Assembly: GCA_964443875.1 (NCBI GenBank)
Contig: CAYUET010000013.1
Coordinates: forward strand, 1 to 64,000
Source of the DNA: CAYUET01 sp964443875
Lineage (GTDB): Bacteria > Auribacterota > JAFGBW01
Direction: 5' to 3'
Length of the DNA: 64,000 bases
The notes under the pieces were generated by a model. The model had not been told where the DNA came from. It did no database searches and saw only the letters and a program-made list of their open reading frames with translations. The position numbers and the translations under genes are program-made. Below are positions 54,153 to 63,204 of this stretch, one piece after another (the stretch's first letter is position 1; each line of letters opens with the position of its first letter).

Positions 54153-55562
54153 TCAGTCTCTAAGGGTTTTAACAACCAATCCCTCCGGTTCAGGATTCAG
54201 AACTCTGCATTCTTCCTCGGCTATTTCCCTCTTCAATTCAACGTCAAAGAAGTGTTTTGTTTCTTTGGCAATCAGCCCATGCAGAAGGAGTAAGGAAATC
54301 AAATTAGGGATGGCCATCAAGGCGTTGGCAATATCCGCAAAGGACCAGACTATTTTCAATTCAAGAACAGATCCTACAAAAACAGCCCCAACCCATAACC
54401 AGCGATACCAGACCACGGCTCTTAAACCCAGAATATATTCAACTGCTTTTTCTCCATAATAGGCCCATCCTAGGATGGTTGAAAAAACAAAGGTCAGCAT
54501 TCCTACGATCAGAATACAAGGGCCGACATAGGGAATTTTTTCAAAAGCAGACTGAGTCAAATCCACCCCCCCTTTGAATCCTGAAATCCACTCCCCGGAA
54601 TTGACAATCACAAGCCCTGTCAGAGCACAGATCACAACCGTATCCCAGAAAGTCCCTGTAGCTGAAACTAAAGCCTGGCGCGCCGGGTGGTTGGTCTGGG
54701 CGGCGGCGGCCACAATGGGTGCACTTCCCATGCCGGATTCATTGGAAAAAAGCCCTCTGGCCACCCCAAAACGGATAGCCTCCTTAACCGTAGCTCCGGC
54801 AAAACCGCCGATCACAGCTGTTCCTGAAAAGGCGGATTTCACGATCAGCATCAGGGAATCCGGTATCGTTTTGTAGCCGATAACCAGAAGGATCAAGCAG
54901 CCCAGCACATAAAAAAAGCACATAAAAGGAACCAGTTTTTCGCAATGTCTGGCAATCGTGGTAATTCCCCCTAAAATCACAATCGCCGTAAGAACAGTCA
55001 AAACAATCCCGGTGTAAACCGGAGCAATTGAAAAATTCTTGCTTAAAAGCCCAGCAATGGCATTCGCCTGCACCATATTCCCGATACCAAAGGCCGCCAC
55101 AGCCGTAAAAACAGCAAAAAGAACGGCCAAGGCTTTTGACCCCAGCCCTTTTTCCAGCACATACATAGGGCCTCCGGACATTTTTCCCTCTTTATTTACT
55201 TCCCTGAATTTCACAGAAAGCAGGGCTTCAGCGTATTTGGTCGCAATTCCGAATACTCCGGTAAACCACATCCACAACACAGCTCCCGGACCTCCCGCAG
55301 CAATGGCCGTTGCAACCCCTACAATATTTCCGGTTCCAACCGTAGCTGCAAGAGCTGTCGTCAAGGCGCCAAAATGACTCACATCCCCTTTGCCCTCTTT
55401 CTTCCGCTGCACAGACATCTTTATCCCCAGAGGAATATATTTTTGTATGAATCTCAACCGGAAGGTTAAAAACAAATGTGTGCCTACAAGCAAGATAAGC
55501 ATAGGCGGCCCCCATACCCAATTTGAAACGATGTCCAATCCCCGCCCTATCATTTCAAGCAT
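54153..55562 (-). CDS. Sodium:alanine/glycine symporter family (AGCS)
   Basis: A 469-residue inner-membrane protein with about eleven TM helices. Family blocks are intact: ALTTALAATVGTGNIVGVATAI, GGPGAVLWMWFTGVFGIATKYAE, GGPMYVLEKGLG and the ARGLFSNESGMGSAPIVAAAAQT motif. It couples Na+ to uptake of alanine or glycine. The ATG at 55562 lies one base beyond the uvrA stop, so it is the last gene of a long run and is translated from the same messenger. Confidence 0.93.
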   Translation of the reverse strand: MLEMIGRGLDIVSNWVWGPPMLILLVGTHLFLTFRLRFIQKYIPLGIKMSVQRKKEGKGDVSHFGALTTALAATVGTGNIVGVATAIAAGGPGAVLWMWFTGVFGIATKYAEALLSVKFREVNKEGKMSGGPMYVLEKGLGSKALAVLFAVFTAVAAFGIGNMVQANAIAGLLSKNFSIAPVYTGIVLTVLTAIVILGGITTIARHCEKLVPFMCFFYVLGCLILLVIGYKTIPDSLMLIVKSAFSGTAVIGGFAGATVKEAIRFGVARGLFSNESGMGSAPIVAAAAQTNHPARQALVSATGTFWDTVVICALTGLVIVNSGEWISGFKGGVDLTQSAFEKIPYVGPCILIVGMLTFVFSTILGWAYYGEKAVEYILGLRAVVWYRWLWVGAVFVGSVLELKIVWSFADIANALMAIPNLISLLLLHGLIAKETKHFFDVELKREIAEEECRVLNPEPEGLVVKTLRD

Positions 55563-55563
55563 A

Positions 55564-58410
55564 TTATTTCCCTTTTCCTAAAACGTGTTTTAAAAAATGT
55601 CCTGTATAAGATTTTGAATTTTTCATCACCTCCTCAGGAGTCCCCTCTGCTACAATCCTTCCTCCCTTTACCCCGCCTTCAGGCCCAAGATCTATCACAT
55701 AATCCGAGGTCTTTATCACATCCAAATTATGCTCAATAACAACAACCGTGTTTCCATTATCAACAATAATATTCAAAACACTAAGAAGCTTGCTAATATC
55801 ATCAAAATGCAGACCAGTCGTAGGTTCATCCAGCACATACAATGTTTTGCCTGTTGCAGATTTGGATAATTCCCTCGAAAGCTTAATGCGCTGAGCCTCA
55901 CCTCCGGATAAAGTTGTAGACGATTGCCCTAAATGCATATAATCCATACCTACATCCATAAGCGTCTGAAGGATCTTCCGTATGCGAGGAAACTCCTTGA
56001 ACAGCTCAAAAGCCTCCACAACAGAAAGCCCCAACACATCTGCAATGCTCTTTCCTTTGTATAGAACCTCCAAAGTATTCTCGTTGAATCGTTTACCTTT
56101 ACAAACCTCACATTCTACATACACATCCGGAAGAAAGTGCATTTCCACTAAAATCGTACCTGCTCCCTGGCAGGCCTCACACCTGCCGCCTTTAACATTA
56201 AAAGAAAAACGACCGGATTCATACCCCCTGAGTTTACTTTCCGGAAGCTGAGCGAAAAATTCACGGATATAATCATAAACCTTAGTATAGGTAGCCGGAT
56301 TCGATCTTGAAGTCCTTCCAATAGGCTGCTGATCAATATTTATAATCTTATTTATATGCTCAAGACCTACAATCTTATCGTATTTACCCGGAATGTCCTT
56401 ACTATGATTCAGAATACGGCTCACCGCAGGAACCAGGATGTTATTAATGAGCGTGGACTTCCCTGCTCCGGAAACCCCGGTGATGCATACAAATTTATTC
56501 AAAGGAATATCCAGACTGGAAACTTTGAGATTGTTCTCTTTGGCGCCGAAAATCGTGATATGAGTTCCTGTTCCTTTCCTTCTTTCTGAAGGAACAGGAA
56601 TGGATTTTTTCCCGCAAAGATAGGCCCCTGTCAGACTTTTCGAAGACGAAATCACTTTGCTTAAGGATCCGGAAACCACAATTTCTCCGCCCTTGACCCC
56701 TGCCCCTGGGCCAAAATCAACAATGTGATCAGCAGCCCGAATTGTATCTTCATCATGCTCGATCACGATCACGGTATTTCCCAGATTCTTCAAATGAATC
56801 AGGGAATCCAGTAACTTCTGATTATCCCTCTGGTGAAGCCCGATCGAAGGCTCATCCAGAATATACATCACTCCTGAAAGCTCAGAACCAATCTGACTGG
56901 CCAGACGTATGCGCTGGCTTTCACCTCCCGATAGCGTCGGCGCCTTGCGGTCAAGGGTCAGATAATCAAGCCCCAGGTTGCATAAAAATTTTAAGCGGGA
57001 TTTGATTTCCTTAACGATTTCCTCGGCAATGATCTGCTGAGTGTCATTTAATTTAAGCTGTTCAAAAAAATGCAGGGTTTCACCTATGGAGGATCGGCAG
57101 ACATCAATGATATTTTTATCTGCAACATATACATGACAATAGGCTTCTTTAAGTCTCTTCCCCTTGCAAACCGAGCATTCCATTTCCCTCATGAACTGGG
57201 AATACCATTCCCTGGCCTGTTCAGACTGGGTTTCATGGTATTTTTTCTGAAGCCTGTTGAGCACACCGGTATAGGACGAATGAAACTGCCATTCATTGCT
57301 GCTTTTACGGCGGCTGACATAAGCCACATTGATTTTCCGGCTGCCTATCCCGTGAAGGATAATATGTTTATGTTCTTCAGGCAGATCCCTCCAGGGAATA
57401 TCCGCATTAATATTAAACTGGGATAAAAGGCCCTGAAGAATGGAACCTTCCCATCCTTCGCCCAGACTGAAAGAATCGCCGAGCGCAATCACCGCCCCCT
57501 GACGGAGCGTCAATTCCTTGTTCGGAATCACAAGTTCGGGATCCGCTTCCATTTTATACCCGAGACCGTTGCACTCTTCGCACATGCCTATGGGAGAATT
57601 AAAACTGAAGGATTGTGGATTAAGCTCCCTGAAGGAAATCCCGCAGGAAACACAGGCAAACTTCTGGGAAAAATCATAAACCTTTTTTCCATCTTCACTC
57701 TCCACCCTTATCAGCTCTTGTCCGTATTTAAGGCCTGACTCCACGGAATCATGAACACGGGTCTTTTCCGAAGGGGAAAGCGTCACCTGGTCAATCAGAA
57801 GATCCAGGTAATGTTTCTGCTTTTTATTCAGGGACGGTACACCCCCCTCCAGCGAAATCATATTTCCATCCACTCGTATCTTTGAAAACCCGTCCGCTCT
57901 CAAGGCTTCAAAAACATCCCTGAATTCCCCCTTGCGGTTTTGAACAAGAGGGGCAAACAAACGGACAGAACCTTTGAATTCCTTATAAATCATATGGACG
58001 ATTTCCGTGGCAGACTGCCTGCTCACAGGCTTAAGACAGTGGGGGCAATGCTGATGTCCGACATTCGCGAACAAAAGCCTCAAATAATCATAAATTTCCG
58101 TGACTGTTCCAACCGTTGAACGCGGGTTTTTGGAAGCCGCCTTCTGCTCAATGGAAATGGCCGGTGAAAGCCCCCGGATGTATTCAAAATGGGGCTTGGG
58201 CATCTGCCCTAAAAATTGCCTGGCATAAGAAGACAGGGATTCCACATATCTTCTCTGACCTTCAGCATATAAAATATCAAAAGCCAGCGAAGACTTTCCG
58301 GACCCGGAAACTCCGGTAAACACAATGAATTTCTTTTTGGGAATCTCCAGGGAAATATTTTTGAGATTATGCTCCCTGGCTCCCTTGATGCTGATCTTTG
58401 CAGGTTCCAT
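55564..58410 (-). CDS. uvrA: Excinuclease ABC subunit A
   Basis: A 948-residue DNA damage sensor of nucleotide excision repair, made of two ABC cassettes. Walker A sequences are FTGVSGSGKSSLAF and ITGVSGAGKSTLIN, with zinc modules (CPHC, CVSCGISF...CEEC and CEACQGAG...CEVCKG), the LSGGESQRIRLA and LSGGEAQRIKLS signatures, and DEPSIGLH and DEPTTGLH. Length is normal. AAGGA lies 6 nt before the start. It is downstream of purC by 18 bp. Confidence 0.97.
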   Translation of the reverse strand: MEPAKISIKGAREHNLKNISLEIPKKKFIVFTGVSGSGKSSLAFDILYAEGQRRYVESLSSYARQFLGQMPKPHFEYIRGLSPAISIEQKAASKNPRSTVGTVTEIYDYLRLLFANVGHQHCPHCLKPVSRQSATEIVHMIYKEFKGSVRLFAPLVQNRKGEFRDVFEALRADGFSKIRVDGNMISLEGGVPSLNKKQKHYLDLLIDQVTLSPSEKTRVHDSVESGLKYGQELIRVESEDGKKVYDFSQKFACVSCGISFRELNPQSFSFNSPIGMCEECNGLGYKMEADPELVIPNKELTLRQGAVIALGDSFSLGEGWEGSILQGLLSQFNINADIPWRDLPEEHKHIILHGIGSRKINVAYVSRRKSSNEWQFHSSYTGVLNRLQKKYHETQSEQAREWYSQFMREMECSVCKGKRLKEAYCHVYVADKNIIDVCRSSIGETLHFFEQLKLNDTQQIIAEEIVKEIKSRLKFLCNLGLDYLTLDRKAPTLSGGESQRIRLASQIGSELSGVMYILDEPSIGLHQRDNQKLLDSLIHLKNLGNTVIVIEHDEDTIRAADHIVDFGPGAGVKGGEIVVSGSLSKVISSSKSLTGAYLCGKKSIPVPSERRKGTGTHITIFGAKENNLKVSSLDIPLNKFVCITGVSGAGKSTLINNILVPAVSRILNHSKDIPGKYDKIVGLEHINKIINIDQQPIGRTSRSNPATYTKVYDYIREFFAQLPESKLRGYESGRFSFNVKGGRCEACQGAGTILVEMHFLPDVYVECEVCKGKRFNENTLEVLYKGKSIADVLGLSVVEAFELFKEFPRIRKILQTLMDVGMDYMHLGQSSTTLSGGEAQRIKLSRELSKSATGKTLYVLDEPTTGLHFDDISKLLSVLNIIVDNGNTVVVIEHNLDVIKTSDYVIDLGPEGGVKGGRIVAEGTPEEVMKNSKSYTGHFLKHVLGKGK

Positions 58411-58428
58411 GAATGATCCTTAAGGGCG

Positions 58429-59316
58429 TCAGCAAAGATCTTTGCCGGAAATGATTTTATAAATTTCCAGATATTTCTGACGGGTTTTGGAAATGATCTC
58501 TTCCGGAAGAGAAGGCGCCGGAGGATTTCTGTCCCATTTGATCTGGTTCAGATAATCCCTGACAAACTGCTTGTCATAGCTTTCCTGGCCTTTTCCCGGC
58601 TTGTAGCTGGCTTTGGGCCAAAAACGGGAGGAATCCGGGGTTAAAACCTCATCAATCAGATGCACCTGACCGTTGCTTAACCCGAATTCAAATTTGGTGT
58701 CCGCAAGAATAATCCCTTTGGTTTCAAGATAATCCCTTGCCTTGCAGTAAACAGCGAGACTCTTTTCCTTGAGTTCCTCACTTAATTCCTTTCCGATAAT
58801 ATTCACCATTTTTTTGAAGGAAATATTCTCATCATGACCTGATTCGGCTTTGGTAGAAGGCGTAAAAATCGGTTTCATAAGCTTATCCGACTCCTGAAGA
58901 CCTTCAGGCATAGGCTCATCATTAACCGTCCCCTGCTTCTGATATTCCACCCAGGCTGATCCGGAAATATATCCCCTCACCACGCATTCTATGGGAATCA
59001 CATCCGCTTTCATCACCAGCATGCTGCGGCCTTCCAGGATGTCCTTGAAGGGCTTGAATTCTTCCGGATAGTCTTCAATGTTATCCGAGATAAAATGATT
59101 TTCGACCACGCCTTTCAGAAAATCGAACCAGAACTTGGAAAGCCGGGACAACACCTTCCCCTTGTCCGGAACAGGATTGGGTAAAATACTGTCATAGGCT
59201 GAAATCCGGTCAGAGGCCACAAATAAAAACCTGTCGCCCAAATCATAGATGCTTCTGATTTTTCCGGTTTTGATAGGTAAAACTCTTCCGAGCTTGATAT
59301 CTGATAAGGCTGTCAT
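58429..59316 (-). CDS. purC: Phosphoribosylaminoimidazole-succinocarboxamide synthase
   Basis: A 295-residue SAICAR synthetase that condenses CAIR with aspartate using ATP in purine synthesis. KTGKIRSIYDLGDRFLFVASDRISAYD, PIECVVRGYISGSAW, TPSTKAESGHDENI and LIDEVLTPDSSRFW are all family motifs. Length fits the yeast-type PurC of about 290-300 residues. CAGGAG precedes the ATG by 8 nt. It lies between recN and uvrA, not with other pur genes. Confidence 0.96.
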   Translation of the reverse strand: MTALSDIKLGRVLPIKTGKIRSIYDLGDRFLFVASDRISAYDSILPNPVPDKGKVLSRLSKFWFDFLKGVVENHFISDNIEDYPEEFKPFKDILEGRSMLVMKADVIPIECVVRGYISGSAWVEYQKQGTVNDEPMPEGLQESDKLMKPIFTPSTKAESGHDENISFKKMVNIIGKELSEELKEKSLAVYCKARDYLETKGIILADTKFEFGLSNGQVHLIDEVLTPDSSRFWPKASYKPGKGQESYDKQFVRDYLNQIKWDRNPPAPSLPEEIISKTRQKYLEIYKIISGKDLC

Positions 59317-59337
59317 TCTGAATTCTCCTGTTTAATT

Positions 59338-60996
59338 TCAATTCTTTTCAATCATCTGACGTGCATGTTCCTTCACAACGCTTGTTATTTCACTTCCCCC
59401 CAGCATTCTTGCGATTTCTTCCACCCGCTCCTCCGGAGCAAGAACATGGACAAAGGTCTGCGTATAATCTTTTGTCTGCTTTTTGGAAACAGAAAAATGC
59501 TTCCGGGCTTTTGCGGCAATCTGCGGCTGATGCGTAATGGTAATCACCTGCCTGGACTCTGCGATCGCTCTCATCTTCTGAGCCGCAGAAACAGAGGTCA
59601 CTCCGCCTATATTGGCATCAATTTCGTCAAAAACAAGAATAGGCACATCATCCACTGAAGCCAGAATCACCTTGAAAGCAAGCATGATCCGGCACAATTC
59701 TCCGCCTGAAGCAATTTTGCATAAGGGTTTCGGCATTTCTCCGGGATTTGCGGAAAGCATGAACTCTATCTTATCCCCCCCGTCAGACTGAATCTCTTTT
59801 TTGTCAATCTGGACAATGACTTTCGCATAAGGCATTCCAAGGTCATGAAGTTCACTTTGAAACGCTTTTTCAAGCCTTGAAGCTGTCTTTTTGCGTTTCA
59901 CGGAAAGCTTCATCACTTTTTCTTCCAGATTTTTTTTCAATCCTGCAGCTTCCTTTTGGAGAGAATCAAGATCCTGGGGATTTTCCGTTTCCCGGACTTC
60001 CTCTTTCAGCCGGGCATAAAGCTCTTTCAGCCCCCGCATGTCTGTTCCGTATTTCAATTTATGTTTTTTCAGGTTTCCAAGCAAAGCATCCAGCGCATCA
60101 AGTCTTGAAGGGTCTGACTTTAAACTGTTTTGCAGATTCTCCACCCTGGAACAGATGTCGCCGACCGTAATCACGGCACTTTCAAGCTCCGTCAGCAGAT
60201 CCTTAAGTTCAGAATCCGCCTCTGTCAAATCCCGGATACATTGCCGGAATCCCTTGAGATGGCTTAAAATTGAATCTTCCTCTTCCTGGCCCAGTACAAG
60301 GGCTTGCTCACAGGTTTCCTTTAATCGGGTAGAATCACTCAAAAGAAGGTGTTCTCTTTCAAGGTCTGCCTCTTCTTCCGGAAATTTCTCAAGATAAGAG
60401 AGTTCCTCCAGCTGAAAACGCAGATACTCCATGTTTTTCTCTTTGTTTTTCTGCAGATCCAGAAGCCTTGAAATTTCCTCATTTATAAAAGAATAGGCCC
60501 CAAAAGCCTCCTCCGCTTCATGGATCTCTTTCTGATGATTTCCGAAACGGTCCAGGCATCGAACGTGAGATAAAGGATTCAAAAGGATCTGATGATCATG
60601 CGTTCCGTGAATATCGACCAGCCTGTCGCCCAGATCTTTGAGCATATTCAGCGTTACCATCTGCCCGTTGATCAGACAGCGGTTCTTCCCGTTCTGCTGA
60701 ATTTCCCTGAGGATTAAAAGTTCGCCTGAAGAAAGAAAAATATTATTATCTATCAAATAATGAAAAGCCGCAGAATCTTCAGGAATTTCAATCATTCCTG
60801 TGATTTTCGCGGTTTCTGTTCCTGATTTAATGATTTCCTGGGGTTTTACCCTCTGGCCCAGAAGCAGGGAAAAAGACATGATGATAATGGATTTTCCAGC
60901 CCCTGTTTCACCGGTCAATACATTCAGCCCGGCATCAAACTGAATTTCCTGCCGTTCGATAATTCCGACATTCTCAATATGTAATTCTCTGAGCAT
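59338..60996 (-). CDS. recN: DNA repair protein RecN
   Basis: A 552-residue SMC-like ATPase for double-strand break repair. The N-terminus MLRELHIENVGIIERQEIQF and Walker A GETGAGKSIIIM are followed by a long coiled coil, then the C-terminal signature (LCKIASGGELCRIMLAFKVIL), Walker B (LVFDEIDANIGGVT) and QVITITHQPQIAAKA. Domain order and length match RecN. It is 21 bp ahead of purC on the same strand and heads the recN-purC-uvrA run. Confidence 0.96.
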   Translation of the reverse strand: MLRELHIENVGIIERQEIQFDAGLNVLTGETGAGKSIIIMSFSLLLGQRVKPQEIIKSGTETAKITGMIEIPEDSAAFHYLIDNNIFLSSGELLILREIQQNGKNRCLINGQMVTLNMLKDLGDRLVDIHGTHDHQILLNPLSHVRCLDRFGNHQKEIHEAEEAFGAYSFINEEISRLLDLQKNKEKNMEYLRFQLEELSYLEKFPEEEADLEREHLLLSDSTRLKETCEQALVLGQEEEDSILSHLKGFRQCIRDLTEADSELKDLLTELESAVITVGDICSRVENLQNSLKSDPSRLDALDALLGNLKKHKLKYGTDMRGLKELYARLKEEVRETENPQDLDSLQKEAAGLKKNLEEKVMKLSVKRKKTASRLEKAFQSELHDLGMPYAKVIVQIDKKEIQSDGGDKIEFMLSANPGEMPKPLCKIASGGELCRIMLAFKVILASVDDVPILVFDEIDANIGGVTSVSAAQKMRAIAESRQVITITHQPQIAAKARKHFSVSKKQTKDYTQTFVHVLAPEERVEEIARMLGGSEITSVVKEHARQMIEKN

Positions 60997-61081
60997 GGTT
61001 TAGTCCGAATATTGTGTAAAAATAGTATTTTAATACATTAAATAGTTTATTTTATATTCTATTATTACAAAAACTGCCTTT

Positions 61082-62923
61082 TTAATTACCCTGAAGGGAA
61101 TACTTACCATAGTTCTCCTCTTCCATCCGGATATCCTTGCTTGAAGGATAATGAAGGGAAGCATTCTGATAAGCCTTCATTATTTCCTCTTTTCTGGAGA
61201 TTTTGTCAAATTCTTCATGCATCTGAAGGCAACGGGCATATTTAAGCCAAGTCATGGCATTGCGGGGGCTGATTTCAAGCGCCTTCTGATAGGCTTTTTC
61301 CGCCTGGTTGAACTGTTTCAGATAAATATGAAACTCCCCTGAATTAATAAAATACATGGGCAGAAAAGGATAAAGCGAGGAAGCCTCCTTCATATACGCT
61401 GCGGCCAGGGCAAAATTCCCCTGCTGCGCCCAGCGAAAAGCCTTTTCCTGCCTGTCCAGACTGGTTGAAAGCCGGTAATACAAAAAGACCATCAGAAAAG
61501 CCCCGATCCAGGAAAGGAACCTCAGCTGGGAAGCCAGAAACCAGTGTACCTGTTTTTGGGGTATTTTTTCATTCCCTGGAATCGCCAGCGCAAAGATAAA
61601 AAACAAACTATACCCCAGAGAGGGTACATAAAGGTCAAAATCGAGCAGATTATGGATAAAAAAACCGAGAAGGGAAGTCCCCAGGGCGTATTTATAAAGA
61701 CCGGAAATATATCTATTGTTATAAATTGAAAAAAGCGCCGTACCGCAGATCAAAAGAAAAGTAAAAAACGGAAGGATTCCCATTTCCGCCCAGAGCTGTA
61801 AAAAACTGTTATGAGCCATCTGCACTTCTTCAGCCTGGGGTTCCTTATACGCCATGTAAACAGTGCCGTATTGGCCGGGTCCTATTCCAAAAACCGGATT
61901 TTCCCTTATCATCTGAAAGGATGACCGGTTATACTCCGCCCTCACTTTGAAAGAAGCCTCAAGGGCCTCTTTTTTTGAAAAATAAAAAAACACCGTGCCT
62001 GCAGCAATGAATGAAATCAGAAGCCAGGGGATGAACCCTTTCAATCTTCTATAAAAAGGCAGCCCCGCCGCTACTGCGGCCAGAGAAAGGGCCAGAATCG
62101 CCCCCTTGGATTTCGTTAAAAGCAGAAGATAAAAGGCCGATATGGGCAGACAAACCCCCAGCATTCCATAGAGATGAAGATAAGCAAATTTTTCAAGGCA
62201 TATAAGATAAAGAATAAAAAGACCGCCTCCAGCAATCAGTCCACGAATCGAGGCCTGCTTGAATTCTTTGTTCATCAGGGCCGGAATAGCCAAAGGTATC
62301 CACAGGATCAGATACCCGGCAAAAGAATTCGAATAAATAAAAGTGGAAAACACTTTTTTTCCGAGCAGACGTGTCAGGAAACGGCTGTCCTGAAGCTGGG
62401 GAAGATTCATGGCCTGGGCCGCTTTTAAAGTATCCTCCAGTCCCTCATAATACTGATAAAAACCGAAAAGAGCGGTAAAAACCAGAGAGGTAATGGCATA
62501 GACCCATAAAAGATGTTTTTTAAAAGGATCATTGGCAATCCAGCGGATCAGGAAAAAATAAAGTCCATAGGAGCAGAGTAACAGGGTTGTCTGAATGCTT
62601 CCGTTGAAGAATCCGAAGTAAAAACTGCTGATCAGCATGGAAAGAATCCACAAAATCATGACCGATTCGGTCTTTCCGCAGCTCCATTGGGTAAAACGTT
62701 CCCTGGGAAGGGAAATCAGGAAAAAGAAAAAAGCAGCCAGAAGCATCAGCACCCCCCACTCAATGGGCCAGGACTGAACGAATAATTCCACCCAGTTCTG
62801 AGGAACGCTTTGTTCGATATTATAAGTATAGGGCAGACCGAACTTAAGGGGGGTCATCCAGGTAAAAAAGCAAAGGATAAAAAAACTGATCTGATGAAAT
62901 ATCTTCTGAACCGGCTTAAACAT
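61082..62923 (-). CDS. O-antigen ligase/polymerase-like membrane protein with TPR tail
   Basis: A 613-residue protein with 10-12 TM helices. The periplasmic loop at about residues 330-375 holds ENPVFGIGPGQYGTVYMAYK then AHNSFLQLWAEMGILPF, the H-N-x-x-L motif of the WaaL/Wzy ligase-polymerase group that joins or extends glycan on lipid carriers. The last 130 residues form TPR repeats (FALAAAYMKEAS, FNQAEKAYQKALEISPRNAMTWLKYARCL). Such TPR-bearing versions can glycosylate exported proteins (PglL-like), so the substrate is open. AAAGGA precedes the ATG. Confidence 0.84.
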   Translation of the reverse strand: MFKPVQKIFHQISFFILCFFTWMTPLKFGLPYTYNIEQSVPQNWVELFVQSWPIEWGVLMLLAAFFFFLISLPRERFTQWSCGKTESVMILWILSMLISSFYFGFFNGSIQTTLLLCSYGLYFFLIRWIANDPFKKHLLWVYAITSLVFTALFGFYQYYEGLEDTLKAAQAMNLPQLQDSRFLTRLLGKKVFSTFIYSNSFAGYLILWIPLAIPALMNKEFKQASIRGLIAGGGLFILYLICLEKFAYLHLYGMLGVCLPISAFYLLLLTKSKGAILALSLAAVAAGLPFYRRLKGFIPWLLISFIAAGTVFFYFSKKEALEASFKVRAEYNRSSFQMIRENPVFGIGPGQYGTVYMAYKEPQAEEVQMAHNSFLQLWAEMGILPFFTFLLICGTALFSIYNNRYISGLYKYALGTSLLGFFIHNLLDFDLYVPSLGYSLFFIFALAIPGNEKIPQKQVHWFLASQLRFLSWIGAFLMVFLYYRLSTSLDRQEKAFRWAQQGNFALAAAYMKEASSLYPFLPMYFINSGEFHIYLKQFNQAEKAYQKALEISPRNAMTWLKYARCLQMHEEFDKISRKEEIMKAYQNASLHYPSSKDIRMEEENYGKYSLQGN

Positions 62924-63090
62924 CTTTATTCCTTTATTTACCCCTCATTCAACATTATGAAATTCTGATAGAAGCCCCATTCGGGTCTCCGTGTCCCAAA
63001 GCCTAACCCGCATATTGCATGAAAAATCAGAAAAAATCCATTCAAACCCTAATAAATCAATCCTTCCGCCCCACTATTGACTCAATCTTT

Positions 63091-63107
63091 GGGTACAAAT
63101 TGTACCC
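63091..63107. promoter_or_regulatory. Perfect 17-bp inverted repeat
   Basis: GGGTACAA-A-TTGTACCC is a perfect dyad in the 281-bp gap between the O-antigen ligase-like gene start (62923) and the P-type ATPase stop (63205). It could be an operator for the ligase-like gene (168 bp before its start) or a repeat-type palindrome. The rest of the gap shows no gene I can support. Confidence 0.55.
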
Positions 63108-63204
63108 CATCTTGGATCCAAACAAAAAAACTTTTGTCTGTTCAAAGGTATCTTTTCAAAGGATTGCAAAAATGGCAAGAATTTACGTCCCCTCAGGAAA
63201 CTAT

